Assembly: GCA_041399065.1 (NCBI GenBank)
Contig: JAWKTN010000010.1
Coordinates: forward strand, 248,001 to 312,000
DNA from: JAGQPD01 sp020426865
GTDB lineage: Bacteria; Planctomycetota; Planctomycetia; Pirellulales; Pirellulaceae
DNA length: 64,000 nt
Reading direction: 5' to 3'
The position numbers were made by a program, and so were the translations under genes. Positions within the stretch are counted from its first letter, which is position 1; each line of letters opens with the position of its first letter. Shown in pieces: positions 36,169-44,600 of this stretch. Under the pieces are notes generated by a model. It searched no databases, was not told the origin of the DNA, and was given only the letters and a program-made list of their open reading frames with translations.

Positions 36169-37419
36169 GAAGGAGCATTCTGCGGCTACGTGACGATCAT
36201 GCACGACGAGGGTCGGCTGCGAGCCTACTACCGAGGTCGTCCCATTGCGGGCCGGGACGGCACCGACGACGAGGTGACTTGTTATGCCGAAAGCTCCGAC
36301 GGTGTGAACTGGACCAAACCGGATTTGGGAATCTACGAGATCCATGGGAGTCGCGAGAACAATGTTGTGTTATCCGGGGAAACCCCGGCATCGCACAATT
36401 TTTGCCCCTTCCTTGATTCCAATCCCGATGGATTGGCAAAGCAGCGTTACAAAGCATTGGGCGGAACTTCGGCGGGACTGATCGGTTACGTATCTGCCGA
36501 TGGTCTGCACTGGCAGCGAATTCAAGAAACGCCGGTCTTTACCAAGGGGATCTTCGATTCGCAAAACGTAGCCTTTTATTCCGAGACAGAGCAACAATAT
36601 GTGTGTTACTTTCGCACGTGGACCGAGACGGGCTATGGTGGGTTTCGCACAGTAAGTCGAGCGACGTCGAAGGATTTCCTGAATTGGTCGGACCCCGTCG
36701 CGATGACGTTCGGCGACAGGCCGTACGAGCATCTTTACACGAACCAAACCCATCCGTACTTTCGAGCACCGCACATCTATTTGGGCGTAGCTGCTCGATT
36801 CATGCCCGGGCGACAAGTTCTAAGCGCCGAAGAAGCCGTACGTATCGGTGTCGATCGCAATTATTTCAAAGACTGTTCCGATGCCGTATTGCTCAGCACA
36901 CGAGGAGGAAACCGTTACGACCGTACGTTCATGGAATCGTTCGTTCGGCCCGGACTGGGGTTGGAGAATTGGGTATCGCGAACAAATTACCCTGCGTTGG
37001 GGATTGTTCCCACAGGAGACGGTCAGCTCTCGTTCTACCTGCAAAAGAATTATGGTCAACCAACATCGCATTTGAAGCGTTACACATTGCGAACAGACGG
37101 CTTTGCGTCGGTGCATGCCGGCTTTGACAGCGGTGAGATGGTGACCAAGCCAATTGCTTTTTCGGCAAAAGAGAACGTGCGCCTACGGTTGAATTTTGCC
37201 ACCAGTGCTGCGGGGTCGATTCAGGTGGAATTGCAGGATTCTGACGGTCGGGCGCTGCCAGGTTTTTCGTTAGCGGACAGCCCGGCGCTCATCGGCGACG
37301 CGATTGAACGAACGGTAACATGGAACAGCGACTCGAAGCTGGGTTCGCTGGCCGGTAAACCGATACGTGTTCGATTCGTATTGAAAGACGCGGATATTTA
37401 CTCGATGCAGTTTGATTGA
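36169..37419 (+). CDS. GH43/GH32-like C-terminal domain (continuation of the same frame)
   Basis: Continuous frame from the TGA at 36166 to 37419. The ORF can restart at the GTG at 36190, but no ribosome site supports it. Sequence is a five-bladed propeller of the glycosyl hydrolase 43/32 type: YRGRPIAGRDGTDDEVTCYA, SDGVNWTKPDLGIYEIHGS, SADGLHWQRIQETPVF, FYSETEQQYVCYFRTWT. The C-terminal ~110 residues are a beta-sandwich (SAKENVRLRLNFATSAAGSI). It probably acts on a glycan in the cell envelope or outside. If the TGA is not read through, this half would have neither a start nor a signal peptide, and is a pseudogene piece. Confidence 0.65.
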   Translation, partial: EGAFCGYVTIMHDEGRLRAYYRGRPIAGRDGTDDEVTCYAESSDGVNWTKPDLGIYEIHGSRENNVVLSGETPASHNFCPFLDSNPDGLAKQRYKALGGTSAGLIGYVSADGLHWQRIQETPVFTKGIFDSQNVAFYSETEQQYVCYFRTWTETGYGGFRTVSRATSKDFLNWSDPVAMTFGDRPYEHLYTNQTHPYFRAPHIYLGVAARFMPGRQVLSAEEAVRIGVDRNYFKDCSDAVLLSTRGGNRYDRTFMESFVRPGLGLENWVSRTNYPALGIVPTGDGQLSFYLQKNYGQPTSHLKRYTLRTDGFASVHAGFDSGEMVTKPIAFSAKENVRLRLNFATSAAGSIQVELQDSDGRALPGFSLADSPALIGDAIERTVTWNSDSKLGSLAGKPIRVRFVLKDADIYSMQFD

Positions 37420-37429
37420 TTTGACCCGA

Positions 37430-37714
37430 CTGTTGCAGCGACGAAGCCAAGCTGGCCAGTTTGCTCAACCAGGCGTCGGGCAATCTGGTCATTCCCGCTG
37501 GTCGCTACGAATTTGGGGAGCGCTTGAGATCGAAAACGACCAACTGAATATCGTCATGGGGCGCGAGGAAGACGATCGGACACGCACGATTGCGATCATT
37601 CCCTACCCCTCGGAGAGCGTACAGTTGCGGTTGTCCGTCAATGGAAAGGAGATTCGAGGATACTACCGGCAAGTCGATGAAGCCGCGTGGCATGAGGCCG
37701 GTGACGAACACTGA
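37430..37714 (+). pseudogene. Concanavalin-like domain remnant, frameshifted
   Basis: One frame gives DEAKLASLLNQASGNLVIPA up to about 37510, the next gives LEIENDQLNIVMGREEDDRT and SVQLRLSVNGKEIRGYYRQV to a stop at 37714. The second part has the RLxVxGKxxxxYYxxDxxxW layout of DUF1349-type or GH43-appended carbohydrate-binding sheets. It starts 11 bases after the GH43-like gene, so it may be the former C-terminal module of the same protein. A further shift must lie near 37510-37530. Low confidence on identity. Confidence 0.4.
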
Positions 37715-37761
37715 CGCAAGACCGTCTAGATCTCTTCCGACACATCAAGACACATAAGCGG

Positions 37762-39336
37762 TTACGCTTCACTTCTCGCAAATGTCCCAGCCAGTACGCC
37801 GAGTAGGACGATAGAGCTAGTCCCGATCACGATCGTGAGATTCTGATGTAGCGGGTTCTTCCAGCCGGACAAAGCTGCTGGCCAGTACGACATCACGGAG
37901 AGCGAGAGCCAGAGAATCAGGAGAATTCCGACGACGACCGCGACGATGGCTTGTGGATTACGTGCACGACGGGAAATCAAACCCAACAGAAACAGGCCCA
38001 ACATCCCGCCCGTAAAGATCCCTTGCAGGTTCCACCACGCATCGAGCGCACTGCGAACACGAATCATGGCCAAAGCGGCAACCGTTCCGGCGACGCCGAA
38101 GACAAGCGTCGACACGTACAAAACGGTCATCGATTCGCGTTCACCTACGTTGGGGCGCCAGTATCGCTGATAGATGTCGCAGAAAATCAGCGTTGCCGCA
38201 CTGTTCAGGCTCGTGTCCATGCTGCTCATGGCAGCCGCGAAGATCGCGGCAATCATAAGTCCAGCGAGGCCGGTCGGTAGTTTATGGACGATGAAATGGG
38301 GAAGGACCCGGTCTCCAATGTCGGCATCGGTAAGCGTCGCGGCCTTGGCGGCGATGGCCGATTCGGTCGTGGTGATGTTGTCAGCGGCCAGGCGAGTTTC
38401 GGCAACCTGCAAGCGGACGTCATTCAGCAAATCGGGTGTGGTGTGATAGAGGCTAAACAGCCCTGATCCGATGAAAAAGAACAATATCGAAATAATGGGA
38501 AACAGAATGGCACCCATCCACACACTGAACTTCGCGTCGCGATCCGTTTTCGCTGTGATGTAACGCTGTACGAAACCCTGATCGATGCCGAAATTCTGCA
38601 AGTTGATAAAAATGCCATAGATGAGCACGACCCAAAAAGTCGATTCCGTCAAGGACGGGCCAAAGCTGCCGAGGCTGAATTTGTCACCGGCCGCAGCGAC
38701 TGCAAAGAGTTGCCCTGGCCCTTCGGGCATTTCCCAGAGGAGTACTGCTGCACAGAGGAACGTGCCTCCAACGAGGACGATGCTCTGGGCGACATCGGTC
38801 CAGATCACCGCCTCGATACCGCCAAGCAACGTGTAGACGGTTACTAACAGCCCTGTGACCAGGATAATCGTCCTCACATCCCATCCCGTCAGTGGGGCCA
38901 GTGCCAGTGCGACCAAATAGAGAATCGTTCCGACCCGAGCCAATTGTGTGAGCAGGTAACAGACCAGAGCATAGGTGCGTGCCCAGGGACCAAATCGTGT
39001 CTCCAAATGCGAATAGGCCGACACGGCGTCGGTGCTGCGATAGAGCGGAATGAAATATCGAACGGCGACCAATGCTGCAATGGGCAGTGACAAACCGAAG
39101 ACCCAGGAATTCCAGTTCGATCCAAACGCCTTTCCCGTATTACCCAAGATCCCGATGCTGCTGACGTACGTCCCGAAGATCGACAAACCGACGGCCCAAC
39201 CCGGCAACGAACGCCCGGCGGCCATGAATTCTTTGGTGTTACTGCTTTTTCGCGAAAACCAGCAACCCAGACCAAAAACACCGGCCATGTAGACCAGCAA
39301 TACGATCAGGTCGCCAGTTCGCAATTCCGAATTCAT
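37762..39336 (-). CDS. Sodium:solute symporter (SSS family)
   Basis: 524 residues with about 13-14 hydrophobic helices and no signal peptide. Typical SSS blocks are present: TKEFMAAGRSLPGWAVGLSI (first helix and loop), FGIDQGFVQRYITAKTDRDA, TGLAGLMIAAIFAAAMSSMD (helix 9 region) and SLNSAATLIFCDIYQRYWRP. Na+ site 2 residues usually lie in helices 1 and 8; the A-S/S-D/S pattern around AAMSSMDTSLNSAA fits. Substrate is not predictable from sequence; in this gene neighbourhood a sugar or sugar acid is plausible. It faces the GH43-like remnant convergently. Confidence 0.92.
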   Translation of the reverse strand: MNSELRTGDLIVLLVYMAGVFGLGCWFSRKSSNTKEFMAAGRSLPGWAVGLSIFGTYVSSIGILGNTGKAFGSNWNSWVFGLSLPIAALVAVRYFIPLYRSTDAVSAYSHLETRFGPWARTYALVCYLLTQLARVGTILYLVALALAPLTGWDVRTIILVTGLLVTVYTLLGGIEAVIWTDVAQSIVLVGGTFLCAAVLLWEMPEGPGQLFAVAAAGDKFSLGSFGPSLTESTFWVVLIYGIFINLQNFGIDQGFVQRYITAKTDRDAKFSVWMGAILFPIISILFFFIGSGLFSLYHTTPDLLNDVRLQVAETRLAADNITTTESAIAAKAATLTDADIGDRVLPHFIVHKLPTGLAGLMIAAIFAAAMSSMDTSLNSAATLIFCDIYQRYWRPNVGERESMTVLYVSTLVFGVAGTVAALAMIRVRSALDAWWNLQGIFTGGMLGLFLLGLISRRARNPQAIVAVVVGILLILWLSLSVMSYWPAALSGWKNPLHQNLTIVIGTSSIVLLGVLAGTFARSEA

Positions 39337-39501
39337 GGGCCATTCCTCGCGGTATCCTGCGGTTGTTCGTACGATGTCGTTGCATTTGGTGCAACATCGA
39401 ACGAACGCGACTCGGTGAGGTCGAGCTGCGTCGAGACCGCTGCGTCGAGACCGTCGAGGAACTCGACTCGGTGCGATCGAACTATGTCCAGCTATATCGA
39501 G

Positions 39502-40710
39502 CTACGGGACTTCACGAATGCGGATGTCGCGAAATAGGATATTATTCGGTTCGCCGTGATCTTGAAAACCAATATAGCCGTCCAAAGGTCGGTCTTTCAT
39601 CGGGCCCTGGTCGAGCTGGATGTCAATAATCTCCTGGCCGTTTAGTTCGACCTGCAAGTGCGTGCCGATGCATGTCACAACCATTCGGTTCCAGGCATTC
39701 GGTGGCTGCGACACGTTTGCCGATGGAGCCGCGGTGCCAACGATTCCACCGTGATCATGAGCTGTCAGCGCCGCTTTTTTCGCCGAAGAATCGAGCACTT
39801 GTGCTTCGATTCCTTTAGCCACTGGATCGTCACGATCAGCGACGCGGAAGTAGACGCCGCTGTTGCCGTCCTTGGGGTACGCGTACTCGACATCCAGCAC
39901 GAAGTCCTTGTACTTCTTCTCGGTCCACAGATAGGCGTCGTAACGCTGCCACCCCTTTTCGCCGGCGCGGGGCTGGATCATCAACGATCGATGGTCGTCC
40001 TGCAAAATCCAGTTTCCGGTCGTCTTCCAGCCAGAAAGATCCGAACCGTTGTAGAGGTTCTTGAACTGCGAAAGATCGCGCAGCTGGATGTTGCGCCAAC
40101 GAACTTCGAAAGGCCCCTGCCCCGATCCAATTCCATGAACCTGCAAGCCAATAAAACCTTTGGGATGGGATTTGAATCGCTCCTCGTGCGTGAGGTCCGA
40201 TACCTGTTTGCCATTGAGCCATACTTGGATCGTATTTCCGTATGCTACGATGTGGTAGGAGTTCCATTGGTTTTCTTTGAACAGCACGTGTTGCTGTCGG
40301 TCAGCATCAGGTGTCATCCAGCCGCCAGCTGATTCACCGTAAACGTAGGCAGCGTAACCGTCGGTCGAGATTTCGACTTGCGGTCCATTCACACGACCTT
40401 CCGGCTTGTCGTCCACGCTCTGCGAACGTATCTGCACACCCGAGTTCAGCGCCGAATCGAGTTTGACTTCGAACTTCAATTCAAAGTCCCCGTACAACTT
40501 GTCGGTGCACAAGAACGAATTCGGGCTCCCTTCGGAAGTTTTGCCAACGATCGTGTCCCCTTCGACACGATACGTCGCGGTGCCATTGCGTTGGGTCCAG
40601 CCATCGAGGTTGTGGCCGTTAAACAGGTCGATGAAACCAGTGTCGCCGGCCTCTACACGACCGACTACCACAAAAGAGAACAAAAGCACAGAAACTGCAA
40701 GGCGTGGCAT
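39502..40710 (-). CDS. Two-domain DUF1080 (3-keto-disaccharide hydrolase-type) exported protein
   Basis: I set the start at 40710 (MPRLAVSVLLFSFVVVGRVEA), giving a signal peptide; the longer reading adds a cysteine-rich head. 402 residues in two DUF1080 sheets: the first opens FIDLFNGHNLDGWTQRNGT and has LNSGVQIRSQSVDDK; the second opens FKNLYNGSDLSGWKTTGN and has DGNSGVYFRVADRDDPVAKG. The fold is a concanavalin-like sandwich. Some DUF1080 proteins are reported to cleave 3-keto-glycosides, and I cannot say more for this one. The neighbour at 40844 is a single-domain relative on the same strand, 134 bases upstream. Confidence 0.88.
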   Translation of the reverse strand: MPRLAVSVLLFSFVVVGRVEAGDTGFIDLFNGHNLDGWTQRNGTATYRVEGDTIVGKTSEGSPNSFLCTDKLYGDFELKFEVKLDSALNSGVQIRSQSVDDKPEGRVNGPQVEISTDGYAAYVYGESAGGWMTPDADRQQHVLFKENQWNSYHIVAYGNTIQVWLNGKQVSDLTHEERFKSHPKGFIGLQVHGIGSGQGPFEVRWRNIQLRDLSQFKNLYNGSDLSGWKTTGNWILQDDHRSLMIQPRAGEKGWQRYDAYLWTEKKYKDFVLDVEYAYPKDGNSGVYFRVADRDDPVAKGIEAQVLDSSAKKAALTAHDHGGIVGTAAPSANVSQPPNAWNRMVVTCIGTHLQVELNGQEIIDIQLDQGPMKDRPLDGYIGFQDHGEPNNILFRDIRIREVP

Positions 40711-40843
40711 GGCGGGGCTCCCGGTGGGCTGGTCCTCCGAGCGGCGGTCCGCTGGGAGGACGTGGGTGAAAGGACGTATTGTGTGTTGTGCACAACTGTG
40801 GCACTGTTGCCAGGCACGCTGTGCCAAAGGTGATCGGACGTCG

Positions 40844-41473
40844 TCAATCGGCCAGCGGCTGCACCTCGACTTTGCGAATGCTTACCTTGCTGCCGGGATC
40901 ATGCTGCTGGAAGGCAAAATGGCCGCTCTTGAACGTACGGTCGAAATCGAGGTACTCATACAGTTCATTGCCGTCGATCGTGATCTTGATGCGCGTCATC
41001 TCGCGGCCGCGCCAAACGTCATCGCGAACTTCGATTTCGTAGGTGAACCAGGTATCGGGCTTGACCAGCTGTTGGTAAACATGGCACATGCCATAGATCG
41101 AACCGGTGCGGATGGGGTCGGTATGCGTGCTATCAATCTGAGCTTCATAACCGTCGGTGAAGCCAGGTTTGCGAGTCGTGCGGAAGTAGAGTCCGGAGTT
41201 GCCACGATCGTTGATTTTGATTTCGGCACGATAGCGAAAGTTTTTGTACGGGCCCTTCGTGCAAACGAGCATCGAGGCGGCGCCGGATCCTTGAAGCGCG
41301 CCCTCGTTAACTTCCCAGTGGCTGTCGTCGCCGCCGACTTTTTCCCAGCCGTCGAGCGATTGACCATCGAACAGGGGGATCCACTCGGCTTCGGCGGCCA
41401 CGACGGGCACGACCAGCAGCAAAACGGGAAGCAGGGCACATGAAAACACGATGCATCGGCGGTTGGCTCGCAT
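40844..41473 (-). CDS. DUF1080 exported protein
   Basis: The start at 41473 has GGAG eight bases upstream; the shorter choice gives MRANRRCIVFSCALLPVLLL then a clean signal peptide ending VVPVVAA. 209 residues, one concanavalin-like DUF1080 sheet: EWIPLFDGQSLDGWEKVGGD, GNSGLYFRTTRKPGFTDGYE (the acidic DGYE strand is typical), YEIEVRDDVWRGREMTRIKI, GHFAFQQHDPGSKVSIRKVE. Secreted or periplasmic; probably acts on, or binds, an oligosaccharide. It lies head to head with the 1669-residue surface protein and precedes the double DUF1080 gene, likely cotranscribed with it. Confidence 0.87.
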   Translation of the reverse strand: MRANRRCIVFSCALLPVLLLVVPVVAAEAEWIPLFDGQSLDGWEKVGGDDSHWEVNEGALQGSGAASMLVCTKGPYKNFRYRAEIKINDRGNSGLYFRTTRKPGFTDGYEAQIDSTHTDPIRTGSIYGMCHVYQQLVKPDTWFTYEIEVRDDVWRGREMTRIKITIDGNELYEYLDFDRTFKSGHFAFQQHDPGSKVSIRKVEVQPLAD

Positions 41474-41571
41474 AGATCGACTCCAGGCACTAGGTTGGTC
41501 CAATGTAACGACAATCCCGTATCATGCGCGCCGGCCGCAGCAAATTCAACCGTAGGTACGCAGAAGTTACC

Positions 41572-41586
41572 CGGCTGTCCCAGCCG
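41572..41586. repeat. Short copy of the palindromic repeat
   Basis: CGGCTGTCCCAGCCG: five-base arms around a short loop, a contracted form of the core at 19758 and 34853. It lies eight bases upstream of the -35 of the promoter at 41594, in the 195-bp gap between two divergent genes. Confidence 0.45.
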
Positions 41587-41593
41587 TTTTGAA

Positions 41594-41622
41594 TTGCTGA
41601 AAAGTGACAAGTCCGTTATAAT
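41594..41622 (+). promoter_or_regulatory. Sigma-70-type promoter of the giant surface-protein gene
   Basis: TTGCTG (41594-41599), a 17-base spacer and a perfect TATAAT (41617-41622). A transcript start near 41629 leaves a 40-base leader to the ATG at 41669, which has AAGGAG at 41656-41661. This is one of the best-matching promoters in the window. Confidence 0.65.
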
Positions 41623-41668
41623 CGACGTTGATCGTCGAGGGATTTTCGTATTGTTAAGGAGCACTTCG

Positions 41669-44600
41669 ATGGTTCCGCGTCCATCTCGCACTCGAAGCAA
41701 CGCCCGTCGGGCTCGCCGCGGCGGATTTCAAGGCAAATTGCGGCCACCGGAGGGATTGGAATCTCGCCAGCTCCTCAATGCGGACCCGGTGTTGTTGGCC
41801 GATGCGTTCGAAGTGCAACAGAACAGCGTTTGGCAGGATCTGGATCTGTTGGCGAATGATGAATTTCCGGACGACTATACGGGTTCGCGATTGATCGGCG
41901 CGGTCAGTTATGGATCGGAGGGGGGCGCGATCCGAATTATCGATGGTGGACAGCGAGTTTCCTATTCGCCGGCGCCCGATTTTACGGGCAGCGAATCGTT
42001 CTCTTATTTCGTCAGCGGTATTACTCAAACGGTGGTCGTATCCGTTGTCGCGCCGTTGACGGACGACTACTACGAGATCCTGCCCGGCCCGGAATCGCAC
42101 GTTCTGGACGTCTCTGCCAATGACACGTATTGGGACGATTATGATGGCCTGCGACAGATTACCTCGATCAGCCATTCAGATTTGGGTGGCGAAGTGGAGA
42201 TTGCACCGGACGGTCGTTCGTTAATCTACACGCCGCCGGAATTAGAGTTCGGCAAGGATCAGATTATTTACGTTGTTGATGGTCGTTATCCGGCACGGGT
42301 TACGATCGAAATTCCCGATCCGCTGGAAAGCGATCGTTTCGAGATGTTGGAAGACGCCGGTCCGACAACGCTCGACGTCCTGGCCAACGATCCCTTCTGG
42401 GTCAATTACGAAGGGACTCGTACCATCACCCGTTTATTGCCGGGAGAGAACAACACGGGGACCATTGCGATCAGTGCGGACGGTCGATCGATATCCTACA
42501 CACCGGCTCCCGACTTCTACGGAGCCGAGTCATTTCGTTACGTCGTGGACGAAAGTTATGAGGCGTCAGTGACGGTGCGGGTCCACCATCCGGTGCAAGA
42601 TGATTTTTTGCGAGTTGACGAGAACAGCACGGCATATGAAATATTCGTGTTAGGCAACGACTATTACTTCAACTTCGACCATGAAATGGTCCGGGTCGTC
42701 GAATCGATTACCAGCGTCGGGCCGACCGATGCGGGAGGTGTGGTGACCATTTCCGCCGACGGTCGGACACTGAAATATACGCCGCCCGAGAACTACGTCG
42801 GAACCGACACATTTACCTATATCGCCGACGGAAAATACACAGCCCGAGTTCGGATGAACGTCGAGCGCCCCGTGCGGGACGACTGGTTCGACGTCTACCA
42901 GAATCATGTCGGCATTCGCCTGGACGTCCTGACAAATGACTTCCTCGGTAACGGCTACGCCGGCCCGCGGCAGATTACCAGCGTATCGGCCACGGAAGCT
43001 GGCGGCGAGATCTCAATTGCACCCGATGGAAAATCGATTGTCTATACTCCGGTCGCCGAATACGTCGGCAGTGACGCGTTTACGTACATTGTTGATGGCG
43101 ATTTGGAGGCCTCGGTTTTCCTCGACGTACGGCCAATACAAGTGTCGCACTCGAAGCACCTGTGTGTCATGCCCGATTCGCTGGTCTTTGCGTTTGATCC
43201 GATCAGCGGTACCGAGGCGTTTGGGCCATACTACCCAGGTGCCCGCGCGATCACGTCGGTAACGCAGCCGGAAGCGGGTGGCGAAGTGCGCATCGTCGAC
43301 GGACACCGCCTCGAGCTAACCGTCGATATCGCCAGGTCTTACGTCTTTGAGGCAACCGTGGACGGACGGTATCCGGTGCATGTGCGAGTGGACGTGGGGC
43401 ATCATCTTACCAACGACCACTCGGTCGTCGACCAGAATAGTGCTGAAAATTCAATCGACGTGCTGGCCAACGATTTTACAACCCGTTATTGCGACGGCCA
43501 TCGAGTGACGTACAACGGCTCGAAAATGATCACGAGTGTGTCCGAAACGGCCGAAGGCGGACAGATCGCAATCGCGCCGGACGGAAAATCTATCATCTAC
43601 ACACCGCCGGCCGATTTCTCCGGCACCGATACATTTACCTATATCGTCGACGGCCACATGGAAGCGACCGGTTCGATCGAGGTCATTCGGCGAGTCCGTG
43701 ACGACGTGTATCGCGTCGATCCTGATAGCACGCCGACCGATCTGCCCCTGCTGGCCAATGACGGGTTTGGGACAGACTATTTCGGCGCCCGTGAGATTAC
43801 TCGCGTTGGCACACCCGAGCACGGCGGCCAGATTGCGATCGCGGCCGACGGCAAGAGTATCTCCTATACACCGGTACCCGGTTTCGTGGGAACCGACACG
43901 TTCCTGTACTACGTCGACGACCAGTTGATTGGCAATGTGACAGTTGTTGTGGATGACAACACCGCCGCTCAGCTGTCGCAATGGGAATCATGGGACGGTT
44001 TTGCTCAAGAACTTCTAGAGGCCGCCTTGCAGCGATACGCGGGGCTCTTTGGTCAGCAAGGCTCGCCGATCGTGTCGCAAGACTATACAACATTCGACGG
44101 AGCAGTTCCCGGTGCCGAGACGGCCGATCGTTCACATTCCGAAACGAACGTGCAAGTCGCTGGGGTCGATGAAGCCGACCTGATCGAGTTGGATAGCGAC
44201 TACGTCTATTCGCTGCGAGGCGGCGAATTGATCATCAGCCAGGCCTGGCCGGCCGACCAGCTGCAAGTCGTTTCCCGCATGCCGTTCCAAGGCCAGGCAA
44301 TCGGGCAATACCTGTTCGGTGATCGCGTCGCTGTTGTGTCGCAGAGCTATCGTCAGAGCCCGTGGTTGTACGATGACGTATTTGGGCGAGTTGTAGGCCT
44401 TGACTATTATTGGTACCCGACCGACGCCGAAACGTATGTCACGATCTTCGATGTCTCTGATCGCCATGCACCCACACTTGTAAGCGAAACCAGGCTCGAC
44501 GGCGCCTACACGCAATCGCGGTCGATCGATGGTAATGTGTACCTGGTACTTCGCGAAAATGAATTCTATCTGCCTGCTCCTGAGCTGATCATCGAGGAAA

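Noticed and set aside
40406..41443. 345-codon plus-strand frame
   Set aside because: It spans two convincing DUF1080 genes on the other strand and lacks family motifs.
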